From NCBI RefSeq assembly GCF_037126465.1, contig NC_088201.1:131592052-131656051 (forward strand): a stretch of DNA of 64,000 nt. The letters run 5' to 3'. Each line of letters begins with the position of its first letter. The stretch's first letter is position 1. The notes below the pieces were generated by a model. The model had not been told where the DNA came from and did not search any database. It worked only from the letters and a program-made list of their open reading frames with translations. The translations under genes and the position numbers were made by a program. This DNA comes from Ornithodoros turicata (lineage: Eukaryota > Arthropoda > Arachnida > Ixodida > Argasidae). This document shows positions 33,857-44,975 of the stretch, one piece after another.

Positions 33857-34404
33857 TTTGGTGACCCGGACGAAGAACATCACGTCCGGAGCAATTCGGC
33901 CCTTCACCATCCCAAATTTGTGACGACGCCATCGAGCAGCACTACCTCCGGCACACACGGCCGCCTTCACTCCTGCCGCATCTTGGTACTCTTCGCTCCT
34001 CTTCTCACGCTTCTCACTGCCGGCCGCGACATTCGAGCCTAGCGCTCACCTGCCGGTCGCGGCAGTCGCGGCAGCCGACGCCTTTGCACGCTTCAGCCCG
34101 TCTCGGCACCTCACTCACTCCACCTGGGATTCTCGAGCTTCGGCTCCCGTGCCGGTCGCGGCACCCCAGGACCACGACACCGAGCGCCTCATTCTCTCTC
34201 GCTCGTCTGTACCTGACGGATCGCTGTTCCCGTCTTCATCCTCTGTGAAATGCCGCCAACGTGTGCCGTGCCCCTGTTCGACCACACGTCACCACGTCTG
34301 CACGTCTACCACGGTAGCCCTCAACTGCAACTTTTCCCAGACGCGTTACCTGGACTCCAGCTCGTGCGATGCGTCCGCAACGCATCTGACGGCCGGGGGA
34401 CCCC

Positions 34405-34567
34405 TGTAGCGGACGCTGGACGACGACAACGATGGCCACGCGCGTGGAGCACCCGCTTCTCAGTTCCACAGGCGCGGCCATGGAGATAGGCCACCGTCAT
34501 CGCCTCTCCGTGGCATACCATCATCGCCGGTCGGGGCTCATGTAGAGGAAGACCACCGTCCTCTACA
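34405..34567 (+). repeat. TRIM LTR copy 2 (163 bp)
   Basis: The middle LTR lacks one 9-base GACGACAAC unit that copies 1 and 3 carry. It is shared by both internal regions. Confidence 0.88.
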
Positions 34568-35115
34568 TTTGGTGACCCGGACGAAGAACATCACGTCCGG
34601 AGCAATTCGGCCCTTCACCATCCCAAATTTGTGACGACGCCATCGAGCAGCACTACCTCCGGCACACACGGCCGCCTTCACTCCTACCGCATCTCGGTAC
34701 TCTTCGCTCCTCTTCTCACGCTTCTCACTGCCGGCCGCGACATTCGAGCCTTGCGCTCACCTGCCGGTCGCGGCAGTCGCGGCAGCCGACGCCTTGGCAC
34801 GCTTCAGCCCGTCTCGGCACCTCACTCACTCCACCTGGGACTCTCGAGCTTCGGCTCCCGTGCCGGTCGCGGCACCCCAGGACCACGACACCAAGCGCCT
34901 CATTCTCTCTCGCTCGTCTGTACCTGACGGATGGCTGTTCCCGTCTTCATCCTCTGTGAAATGCCGCCAACGTGTGCCGTGCCCCTGTTCGACCACACGT
35001 CACCACGTCTGCACGTCTACAACGGTCGCCCTCAACTGCAACTTTTCCCAGACGCGTTACCTGGACTCCAGCTCTTGCGATGCGTCCGCAACGCATCTGA
35101 CGGCCAGGGGACCCC

Positions 35116-35287
35116 TGTAGCGGACGCTGGACGACGACAACGACGACAACGATGGCCACGCGCGTCGAGCACCCGCTTCTCAGTTCCACCGGCGCGGCCA
35201 TGGAGATAGGCCACCGTCATCGCCTCTCCGTGGCATACCATCATCGCCGGTCGGGGCTCATGTAGAGGAAGACCACTGTCCTCTACA
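35116..35287 (+). repeat. TRIM LTR copy 3 (172 bp)
   Basis: Ends CTCTACA directly before the right CTAAC duplication. It has the same length as copy 1. Confidence 0.88.
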
Positions 35288-35416
35288 CTAACCTTGACTT
35301 CCGATTGCTCCTATTTCTGCGAATGACTATCGTTCTCCCGTTCGTTGTTTTGAAAATCATATATGTGATTCTGAAAGGGCAGATATGTCCTTAAACCAGC
35401 AAGCTCCGGGGATGCT

Positions 35417-35820
35417 TCAGTAACTAGAAGATCCACTTCCTGAAACAGTTTCAATTTGCTCTGAATATTCTGGATTCTTCAAGTCACTGTTTTGTTCATC
35501 GGAAATCTCTTTTAACTGCTCTATAATATATGTTTGCTGGGATTGAACATTGCTTATGAGGCTAGTACCTTCCAGTAGTTGCTGGATTTGTTTTTCTGTC
35601 AGAGGTGCTGGATTCTCTTCTATATTCCCTGAGCTTTGCAGAGAGAGCCCTATCTGCAAAAGACACACCTCCCTCACCTTACAAAAAAAAATTAATTGAC
35701 GAACGGAGACGAACGTTGTCAGATTCACGCCGAACCACATGATAACCTGTTCAGTCCTTACCCTTACCGTGAAGCAAAACATACTCGAGCACTGGGCCAC
35801 AAAACTTGTCATTTACAAAA
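35417..35820 (-). pseudogene. Possible LINE open reading frame with a degenerate 2A-like motif
   Basis: The minus-strand frame (131 codons) contains GNIEENPAPLTEKQIQQLLE followed by a Gln/Glu-rich, probably coiled-coil segment and an SGSGSSSY end. The stretch GNIEENPAP (35603-35629) resembles the D-x-E-x-N-P-G-P 2A motif found near the start of some LINE proteins, but Asp is Asn and the critical Gly is Ala, so skipping would be lost. A TTTTGCAG acceptor lies just upstream of the similar part, so a spliced host exon is an alternative. Confidence 0.35.
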
Positions 35821-35995
35821 CAGGTTGATTGCGCTTTAACACCTTTTCCATAACAGAGAAACTTACTTACTAGTTGACCCTCGTAGAATTTCCTCGTAGC
35901 TGTGCAGGAACTTTCCACCCGAAATTTTTAATGTCTGCCAGAAAGTCTATGATTCACATATGTAAGGAATATACCTGTAAACCTGGAAAACTGTT

Positions 35996-36216
35996 TTAAT
36001 CCCTCCTGCATTCTGTACAAACAAAGCTCTTGTTGAAACATATATCATACATCTCTACTTTCTTGCAAAGACTAGCTAGAAAATTCATTTCATGCACCAC
36101 TGTCTCATCCTTCTCATCAAATGCGCCACTACGGATCGCCAGATCAAACGCCAAGAACTGGGGCTTTTTCTCAGCTGGATTTCGTGTCACAAAAGGGATG
36201 GTGAGGCGCAGGTAGC
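35996..36216 (-). CDS. Hypothetical terminal exon
   Basis: After a minus-strand acceptor ending GTTGCAG at 36217, an open frame runs about 73 codons (YLRLTIPFVTRNPAEKKPQF, later SFVCTECRRD) to a TAA. Codon choice and the clean acceptor make it look more real than neighbouring frames, but I do not recognise the family. It could be host or transposon. Confidence 0.25.
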
Positions 36217-36465
36217 CTGCAACAAATCAGAATCAAATTAGAACAGCAAGGCAACAAAGGAATATGCGGATGTTCTTTGCAACTGCAAAACTACCTGCAA
36301 AGCCCACTGACATTCATTTTCGCAAAACTTTACTGTTAAAATTTGTGGGCTCTTCTAACATAACAGTTCTGTACTAGTCAGTGATGCAGAATGTGTGTAA
36401 TGACAGACTAGACAGCTAATCTCAAGACAGACCAACACTCGCATGTTAAGTCAACTCACTCACGA

Positions 36466-36715
36466 TCTTTGCCCTCACCTCAATTTTCAACCCAGATATT
36501 TTTCCTCACCTCACCTCAACCTCCTTTTAAAATTATTTTCCTCACCTCACCAAAATTTGTTTCTGAAAAATGTTGCTCAACTGACCCCAATATTTTCCAG
36601 AACACTTTTTCCTCGCCTCACCTCACCTCAGTCTTCTTTCTAAAGTATATTAACCTCATCTCACTTCAACCTACTTGTCATAATTTTTTGCCTTGTCTCA
36701 CCTTAACCTGTCTCT
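36466..36715. repeat. Tandem-like array of CCTCACCTCACC words
   Basis: CTCACCTCAMC occurs about seven times, each followed by CCT(C/T)CTTTYTAAARTATTTT-like linker, at roughly 45- to 70-base steps. All words point the same way, unlike the inverted word arrays. Confidence 0.65.
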
Positions 36716-36719
36716 GTAA

Positions 36720-37715
36720 AACGTTTTCATTTCACAATTGCACTTTCAATTAGGAGTGGCGTCGCTCATAGCCACAGTTGCTGTGTGGCGCTAACAAAGA
36801 ATAAAAAAAGTATTAGGAGCTGGCAGGTCTATACGTTGTAATTGACTTTGTACTGCTTTGTTGGTTGATTCCTGACAACAAGTACCCACAGCTAAGATTC
36901 ATTACCTTGCTTGGTTCGTCCCTCTTGCAACAAGTATCCACTACATGTACAATGAGTAAAAATGCGACGTAACGTACATGTGTAGTCAAGTTGCACAAAC
37001 TGAGTGATTTTGAGTTGTTTGTTTTTCCTACTGACAAAACAGGAATGGCTTTTATTGCCTATCTCTCAAGCGAGAATGATAATGGAGCTGCAGAAGTCGT
37101 TTCTGGGACGGTATATGCAGCTATACTTCAAATTATTTGTACATTTTGCAATTTTCTCTGTTATGACTTTATATTATCGATCAGTATTATTTAAATAACA
37201 GACATATTCATTTGTAGCCAGAATTGAAGGGCCTTTTCTTCAAGACCCTTGTGTTGAAGCAATCAGGCAGACGTGCTGTACGGATCACTAGGGACTTATG
37301 TGTTGACTTACTAATTAAATTACTTTATGTAGACACAGACCTCTTGAGCCTTTTCACCTAACTTCATTGCCGTGCTAAAAGCTCAATGGTTCGACTTGTG
37401 GCAATATGGAATATATGCCAGTATTTGCGCTTATTGCACTTAAAGCGCGTGTGGTTGCCTCCATTCTTACATCAGTCTCCGGTAAGGTAATTGGTTGTCA
37501 TGTACTATCGTTCCGAATAATATGTGGAGGACATCTGCTTATGGACTAGTTTTGCTTTGTTGAAATCTAACCACTTAAAGGACACGGAATATATTGACTC
37601 GTTCATGTGTCTCACACCATGTATGTGACTCAAGTGACTAGTTTGGAGCGGAGTAGAGCAAAAAAACATGGACACAGAAGAGAACAAATTAGCGCTTTCT
37701 TTCAACACTAACCAA
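36720..37715. other. No recognisable gene
   Basis: Short frames only (for example 36991-37194), with no recognisable family and no good splice context. Confidence 0.4.
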
Positions 37716-37718
37716 ATC

Positions 37719-37985
37719 CAGGCGGAAAACTTTCTACAAGTGGAACCACTTGCAAGTGGTTTATGAAACCTTTCCCACCTTGGAGAACCACTTTGGGAAT
37801 TTCCACTTCAGGGAAAACCACTTGAAAGTGGTTCCACTTGGAGAAACCACTTGCAAGTGGTTCCACTTCTGTAGCGCACTTATAGTCAGCTACAGACGCC
37901 TATTTAACAGCATAGCACTTTTATTTCTCATTTTTACACTCTCAGTTGGTTTTGAAGCAATGTAAAAGAGCACTGAAGTACAAAG
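37719..37985 (+). repeat. Dispersed repeat with iterated CCACTTGCAAGTGG words, copy 2
   Basis: 37735-37868 holds at least seven CCACTT / AAGTGG half-words, including full CCACTTGCAAGTGG palindromes. The non-palindromic tail (CAGCTACAGACGCC, AGCACTTTTATTTC, GCAATGTAAAAGAG) matches copy 1 at 22655-22925. Confidence 0.75.
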
Positions 37986-38730
37986 ACAGAAACGGATACT
38001 AAATGAGCTGCAACAATTCATTTCAAGCTGTCATGGAAAAATATGAAATGCACTTGTTTGCACTGATGTCATCCAGTATTCCAAGTTTTACAGCAAAGGG
38101 AGTAATAGACACAGAAAAATGGCATCAAGAATATTGAAGCTTGTGAAGTTTTGATATTCACTGCTACAATCTTATTTAAAAGGCGATAGTTCACACAAAA
38201 GCCAACGGGCAGAGCTACCATGGTACCATGTGCCTGACAGATGTTCGCTACTCGGACAGGTCCCAGTAGCAAATAAGTCACGGTAAGCGTTTCTGCCAAT
38301 GAGGAAGCGGTCACACGCTTAGAGACTACCAATAGCAGTGACCGGAGCTCTGATGTCAGAGCCCGACGGGCACATGTATTCAAGGGCTTAATCTCGCCAA
38401 GAATGACACGTAGAAAAGTAGAAAAAAAAAATCCTGTAACACTCTACAGTACTGCTCAACATAAGAAGGAAAAGGAATAAATGTGGAGAGCGGGCTTCGT
38501 TGACATTTTCTATTTCCATTCAGGAAGCTCCACTTTATTGACTTGTTCCCTCAGTTCCTCTGTGCTGGGGTAGGCTGCTCCTGGACATTGCGGTGGGTAG
38601 GGCGTACTACCAACCAAGTCGTCTTGTTCGTAACGTCCACTTTGTTGCAACACGGTTAAGGTGCAAGGCTTTGTAGACTTCCCTAGGCCATCGCCCCTCT
38701 TCCACGGCCATGTCTCGTAGCAAATTTTGC

Positions 38731-40448
38731 TTACAGCTTCCCGTGCCTCGAAGCTTCACTAGCTAATGTCCCCTGTGATGGCCTCATTGGGGTTGGCCCT
38801 GTGTACTTGTAACACCATCCTGCCCACTTCGTGTTACTTTGTTTCCAGAAACCCTCGTGTTCTACCTGACAAGCACACCACGGCATTTGCTGATCACCAT
38901 CACAGATTTCAAAACCTCTCTTACTACACCTAAGTACATTATGCCAAACGGTGATGCTGAGCCTTGGACTTAATGGCTTTGGTACTGAGCTTATGTTCAA
39001 ACTGGGTGAGGCCTTGAAATTCTACGTAAATCCTCAAGTATGCATAACTGTTGCTTCTTGGTAATGGCTGGGTTTGGATATTAAGGTGAAGTTCAGCACC
39101 ATGATCTGCGTTTGTTGATATTGTGGCTGATTTTGTTGGGTTGAAAGACAGCCCTAGACTGGTTGCTACCTCTTCGCTGATATCTAGGAGTCTCTGAAGA
39201 TCCACGCAGGACTCTGCCAGTAATGCCAAACCGTCAGCGTAAATAATCCTTGGAATGACTGCTGTTCTTTTGAGCCCATTTTCCCAATAGCCCATGGAGG
39301 AGCCAATCCCAGATTCCAACAACCTGCTTTAGAGGGTTGACATGTACATATTGAATAGGAGGGGGGATATAGGGCATCCTTGTTTTACACCCCGGTTCAT
39401 CTTAACTGGGTCTGTCAGTCGGCCCTCCCATTCGGCAGTCATCTCTGACCTTGCATAGATTGCTTGTAAAATCTCTCCAATGGTTGGGCTTAGCCTTCTG
39501 CTCTGCAATATTTGCCACGGGACGCAGTGGGCCACAGAGTAATAAGCCTTCCTGATGTCAAAGAATGCCGCATGGACCCTTTTTTGGGCCATCTCAAGAG
39601 CTTGGGACATAATAAAGATGTTATCTTCAACCCTTCAGCCTTTCCCGAAATCACACTGCATCTCGCTCAGAACACTTTCCTCTTCTATCCATTGATCTAG
39701 CCTCGACCTTATAATATGAGCAAACCACCTGTACATGACTGATGTGATAGATATCTGCCTGTAATTGTTTAAATCTTCTTTGGAGCCTTTGCCTTTGTAA
39801 ATAATGGTGACTTTTTTTCTGAAACCAGCTCTCCGGTACTTGTCGGCTTTCCATAATGTTGTTGAACGATTTTAGGACTGACTTTTTCATTTTAGGCCCC
39901 ATAGATTTTACATCATTAGCTGGGATGTTATCCATGTCAATACTTGTGTGTAGCTTGATTTGTCTGAATGCTGCCTCAAACTCTTGCACAGTTATTGCTT
40001 CTGGCTGCTCCACTGATGGGCATCGGATCATGGGTACACTGGACCCTTCCTCTGAACTAAAGTGAGATTGCACCCATTCAATGATGTGGATGAGGGCATC
40101 CTTTGCAACTTTCCCCGTTGATCAGGCCTGGCAAGTTTCCTACTCCGAATATATTGTACAGATTCTACTGTGGTCGCTACCAGTGCTCCATCTGCCCTCT
40201 TCATTGATGTGCATGAACCACAGTGCTTGATGCAGTCTGTGACATAAAGCAATAGTTTATACATGTTTTCAAACCTCGGGCTGACAATGCGTGTTTGCCC
40301 TGGCATTTCTCCGTAAGGTTTGTAATTATTATGCGGTTACTGTCCACAAATTCTTTTAAAAACTTCCAATGTTTATGAGCGAGTCCATCTAAATCTTCCA
40401 AATGGGCATTGAAGTCCCGCCATTAAAGTGTTTCTTTCTTCTCCGACA
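38731..40448 (-). pseudogene. LINE endonuclease end, reverse transcriptase and thumb, frameshifted
   Basis: Reading right to left: DFNAHLEDLDGLAHKHW (the GDFNAH block of APE endonucleases, near 40420), then a pre-RT segment (40073-39651), AFFDIRKAYYSVAHCV and GVKQGCPISPLLFNMY (39610-39329), then IIYADGLALLAES (YADG at 39230-39241 in place of YADD) and a C-terminal piece with NVLRCSKRGFEICDGD. At least three frame breaks occur. The loss of the second catalytic Asp is the same change as in the I-like LINE at 26.4 kb. Confidence 0.82.
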
Positions 40449-40550
40449 TAGAGGGTGCGTCCGAATAGTGATGCGTCGCACATGCCGTCATAGTGTGCGT
40501 CACATGTGCGCCTTCCAGCCAAAGTATTCGGACGAGCACACCGCCTGAGC

Positions 40551-40605
40551 AACTGATCTCGATTGTAAAAGGCTGGATCGCGGATAGGGAGCGCGAGCGT
40601 GAAGA
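40551..40605 (+). promoter_or_regulatory. Promoter-like block upstream of a THAP-type exon
   Basis: AACTGATCTCGATTGTAAAA followed by GGCTGGATCGCGGATAGGGA matches the TATA-containing blocks at 28958-29047 and 43421-43510 (minus), with the TATAAA changed to GTAAAA. It lies about 50 bases before the ATG at 40652. Confidence 0.45.
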
Positions 40606-40651
40606 AACCGGCCGCAATCTTACTGTACCCACAACAGTCGCCGCAGCGATC

Positions 40652-40720
40652 ATGGCAACTTCTTGCAATTACGGTCGTACCAACCGTACTGGCAAGGTTA
40701 CAGGGCCTAAATTTATATAG
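40652..40720 (+). pseudogene. THAP-type first exon, degenerate
   Basis: Twenty-three codons, MATSCNYGRTNRTGKVTGPK, F, I and then TAG, end at a GTGAGT donor. It aligns with the first THAP exon at 27846-27914, which has the same length, but the second zinc-ligand Cys is Arg and a stop stands at the splice junction. No matching second exon was found downstream. Confidence 0.45.
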
Positions 40721-40729
40721 GTGAGTCAC

Positions 40730-43400
40730 TCTTCATCGAGGAATAAATAGGCGTCCATTCTGTATATTTAGTTGACCATTATGAAGTGTTTTTTTGCCCA
40801 AAACGAGCACTGGATGCAGGTTGCTTGATCGCTCTTCCGACGTTCAATCGAGCACACTTGCATTTTACCCGGCGGCAAATACAGTTTGAGTGCATAATAT
40901 GCTTGAAAGAACATGTTACACTACACAGGTAATGTTGTCATCAATATATGTGCAAACACTCGAGCGCTTTTTTGTATGCATTGCTAGCATGGTACACGGT
41001 GTTCTCTGCGGAAGCAAGTGCCACATTCATTTCTTTGAATTACCTTCGCGCACAAGTTCGGTATTACGTCATAATGAGACCACGATTGTCACCTTTTTTC
41101 ATGTATTGGTATTGTTTTGTGCCTTGGTTTGATTTGCGACAAAGAATCCTACGCAGCGGTGGTGTGGCGCGACTTGAATAACGCCTTTGTGTTTGAGCTG
41201 TATCGTCAGCTTGTTACGATAGTAATAATTTGTAGCGTGTCGTGCTATTTGTAGCAGTTTTTAAGGTAAAAGTGGTCTCTCAATACAGGTTTCGTCATGA
41301 GGGCTACCCAGTGAATAATATGTGCAGTGTGATACGGCTGGGTGTACAGGTAAGCACCACGTTCCTCATCCACTGGTTTCTACTTTACAGGAAGGAACAA
41401 CCTCAGTGCACGCACTGTGGTTAACCTTTCTCAGTTTTGCATATTTTCTTACATGTTCACATCAGAAACACACCTTAGACTTTAGGCTCCTTCACCCAGC
41501 AATATAATAATTAGAGATTATAATTCTTTTTAGAATAGTTTTTAATCTTTTTAATTTTTAGAAGATACAGCGATTGTAAACCATGTTTTAAACTGATGTT
41601 TTAACATTTGTCCAATGCATTTATTAAACAACATATTCATTTTTAACTGCCTTTGTTGTCGATGCACCATAAAAATTGGAATAATCAACCATCATCAATG
41701 CAGGTTACTTCACAGCTCCCTCGACATACTCAAAAAATGGGTGCAGAACCTGCGTAAGGCCCACAAACTTTGACTGCCACAGCACCTCCAGAAAGTAAAG
41801 GCATATGTGTCACATGGGATTTTTAAAGACATTCACAGTATATAATACCTTGTATGAACTGTTGTAGATCTAAGCAGCCTCTACAGTACACTCTCAGAAA
41901 CTAAAGCTTGTCAGGGAACTGTGATAATTGTTTCAGTTAATGGGCATGCAGATATACGCTATAAGAAGAAAATTATTTATTGAGAATGCACTTCTCTGGC
42001 TACTCATGTTGTTTACATATACTGTTGATCACATTCATTTATCACATATTATATTCTTATATAATATTATTATATTATCACTTATTCGATCACATTAAAT
42101 TTAAAATTTAGCATATATGAGAAAATATCAGGAGGGAAGTTGCTATTCATTGCTCATTCCAACCTAAAATTGAGAGAGCGTACCTGACCATTGTCATTCC
42201 TAAAATATATATTGCCATTGTAGCAAGGTCACAAAACAATAAATGTAGTCTTTTGCGACCTCCCTGCACGTTCATTGTATCCTGAAACGCATAAGTGCAA
42301 GAAATAAATCTTGAACTTGAATAAACTTGATGTTGTATAAACTTGACGTAAAATGTTGAATAATATAATGAATGATATAAAATATTGAATAAACTTGAAC
42401 TCGTATATGCTCTTTACTCATCATCAGTGATCTTCATTACAAAAGCATATCGTGTTAGACTTTTTTGTTTGCGTTTCACAGACTGGGTACACGAGGGCCA
42501 AAATCACAACTGTTTCAAGCTCCAAATAGTCCTGTTGCAATTTGAAGACCACACGTGGAGCTGCATTTTTTGGAACATGCTCCACATAACAAGCATGACA
42601 AAGTCAGCACTGGATAGCAGGACCCCGTCCCCAAGCAGCTTTTCTCACGCTGCAGTTGTATTCAACAAAAGCATGTGAGTGCTGGAGAAGGACATTCAGT
42701 CTGGCACAACCGCGCCTGCAAATAATCAGAACAAATAAAGGAAGAAGCAAACAAACATAGAAGGGCTGTACTTCAAAAAGAGATAAGTCCTGCGTCTCAA
42801 GGAGGTGTCACCACTTTCTAAGTAACTTCATTGATTAAGCTTACATCACTACCTGATTAACTGTCCTAACGAGTGTGATCTAATTGCGTGAAGTAATTAT
42901 TTGGGCTGCTTCGGTGTGTCCATATTTGCGAGGCAAAGCACCGCTGTCGTTTACTAAAAGACTCTTTCTAAGGCGATGCTTGATATAAATCATACTAAAC
43001 GCATACACCGCTAAAACAACGGCTGTGATTCTACAGAACGATCTCTTTTTGCCATGCGAGTATATCTTTTCCCGGACCGTTCTTTATGGAACAATTTTTT
43101 GTCCAGAACGCAGTACGGGATATTATATACATGGTTGTTGTTAACCTCAAGTCGTTTCTTATTGAAATATTGGCTGGGAAACGTGCTGTAGTACAATCCC
43201 CAGCGCTGCACTGCAGTGACGGTCTAGTTTCGGAATGCAAAACATAACGTAATTAAGAATCGAACGGCAGGTCACCTGTGAAACACTAGTAGGATACATA
43301 AGTATACTGGCACCTTACAAAATTGTGTGATGACAAACAACGATCAATGCTTGCAGCGCAATAAATACTCACAATCTCTGTTGCCTCCCATTGTTTTCTA
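40730..43400. other. Interior of the 5.2-kb element, unrecognised
   Basis: No conserved domain seen. 41990-42400 is very AT-rich with repeated AATATA and ATAAACTTGA words. The frame at 42385-42678 is open for 97 codons but has no recognised motif. Confidence 0.4.
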
Positions 43401-43420
43401 TGGGCACACACAGCACTTTA

Positions 43421-43510
43421 GGGCCCACCAACATGGCGGCCCGAAGGCACGCCTCTCCCCCACGAGCCCCTCTCCCATGCGCGATCCAGCCTTTATACAT
43501 AGAGATCAGT
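43421..43510 (-). promoter_or_regulatory. Promoter-like repeat block, second copy
   Basis: The minus strand carries TATAAAGGCTGGATCGCGCA and then GGCCGCCATGTTGG, nearly identical to 28958-29047. It lies inside the 5.2-kb element and points toward its left end. Confidence 0.5.
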
Positions 43511-43608
43511 GGCCTGAGCACAGCTACGCGCGCCATCTGGTGCTGATCGTCCACAACGTATATATTTAACAGAAAAGACTCCAGACGGCGCATTGCATGA
43601 GGTGCTGC

Positions 43609-44457
43609 CAGTGCCGTGTATGCCAAAGGGAGTCTGGCCATTAGGAGGAGCCTAAAAAAGGGGCTCGACCTGTCAATCAAATTGAGTGCTTTTCATTGGC
43701 TGCTGTTTTCTATGCGGGCCGCCATAACACCAAAATTTTCCCGAAAATGGCGGCGTAGCTTGGAACGGCGAAGCGAGGATTTCATGACAATTTTTTTTCA
43801 CAAATTACGTCAATTTTATTCCGTAAGTGTACAGTCTGTTGCAATTATCTTGCAAGTCACCTTTAAATTACGCTCCAGTGTCGATGTTTACCTGAAAATA
43901 ATATGTTTCGTCGTCCTTGTTAGGCCTAGTAGCCACAGCGATCACAGGCAAATAGCGAGAAAAACGCTACAAATGGCCAAAAATTTTCATTTTATGACAT
44001 ACTTTTATGCATATACACACCTTTGCCCGTTCTTGGTTCAGTCTTGTTATGTTTCATAGTTAAAATACGTATAATACCGGCAGTCTGTTCCAACTAGCGG
44101 TTCTGCCGGCCAATCAGTTCTGCTAGCAAGCACTTCTGCTTGTGCTACTTCTGCCTTCTGCTATTCTGCGTCTTCCCGGCTTGCCCCTCACCATCCAGAT
44201 GGCGCCGTTAAAAGTGGACGCAAAATCCATTATGTTGCTAGGTCGTCAGGGAATATCCTATTCAATCTAATCCAATCCAGTTTCCCGAAAATGTCGGCAC
44301 CCAGTTAATACAGGTAATATATAGCTTGGATAGCCTGAGGTTAATAGCGAACTGTATTTTGGCTCGTGATTGGCCAGAGAGCTCAAAAAGTGGGTGGAGC
44401 TCCAGGTATAGGCATGTTCCATTAATGGCCAGACTCCCTTTGGCATACACGGCTCTG
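43609..44457. mobile_element. hAT-like non-autonomous element, 8-bp target duplication
   Basis: The left end CAGTGCCGTGTATGCC and the complement of the right end CAGAGCCGTGTATGCC are inverted repeats of 35 bp with one mismatch; 31 bases are identical (43613-43643 against 44423-44453). GGTGCTGC flanks both sides exactly (43601-43608 and 44458-44465). CAG ends with an 8-bp duplication define the hAT superfamily. The 849-bp body has no transposase. Confidence 0.88.
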
Positions 44458-44869
44458 GGTGCTGCAAAATCGGCCGTAGTAGCAGACGACAATAATTTCT
44501 CGGAATTCAGCGTGGACACCGAGGCAGTTATGGCGTTTTCATTTGTCTTGCAGTTTACCTACAGGCGCAGAGAGAGTGAGGTAGACATTCCAGACAATGT
44601 GTGTAGAAGTCGTGCACGACAACTGACGGAAGGACGAAAAGTAAGCAGAGCGTAGTAACGTTCCCAAAAGGAGCACTCCGGTAGAGTAGAGACGACGAGA
44701 ACTCTAATTCTGACAACAGTAGCGTGATGTAGTACTGGGATCGGCTTGCTGCACATTTATCCTGCCCAAGGCACCCTGCAATCTTGCATGACACCCATCA
44801 TGCAGCCTCGTGAGCAACGGTTGTGTTCTGACAACTTATCCAAGGCTGAAAGCGACAATCCCGCCCCTT

Positions 44870-44975
44870 TTCTTTCCTTCCCCTTCCCCCTCTTTTGCCT
44901 TTTTGTTTGGAATAGCAAGCCGACCTTCGTCTGGCTGACCTTTCCTTTCTTTTTCTTAATAAACATATCCCCACC
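44870..44975 (+). repeat. Dispersed repeat shared with 23495-23600
   Basis: GGAATAGCAAGC, CTGGCTGACCTTTCCTTTCT, then TTAATAAACATATCCCC is the complement of the 23.5-kb copy. Confidence 0.6.

Larger units (their letters stand above)
33685..35287 (+). mobile_element. Tandem TRIM: LTR-internal-LTR-internal-LTR, 5-bp target duplication
   Basis: Three LTR copies (33685-33856, 34405-34567, 35116-35287) start TGTAGCGGAC and end CTCTACA (CTCTACG in the first). Two 548-bp internal regions lie between them. CTAAC flanks the whole array (33680-33684 and 35288-35292). After each of the first two LTRs comes TTTGGTGACCCGGACG, a likely primer-binding site two bases in. Before the second and third LTRs lies GGGGACCCC, a possible polypurine tract. 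No gag or pol is present; the reading frames are short and family-less. TGT...ACA ends and a 5-bp duplication fit BEL/Pao or Ty3-type integration. Confidence 0.88.

Noticed and set aside
33945..34930. Protein coding in the TRIM internal regions
   Set aside because: Frames of about 90-110 codons are Pro/Arg/Ser-rich from GC-rich composition and do not match gag or pol.
38069..38383. gypsy-type reverse transcriptase fragment (GFCVNYRLLNK)
   Set aside because: Only about ten residues resemble the RFCVDYRxLN block; too short and without neighbouring RT motifs.
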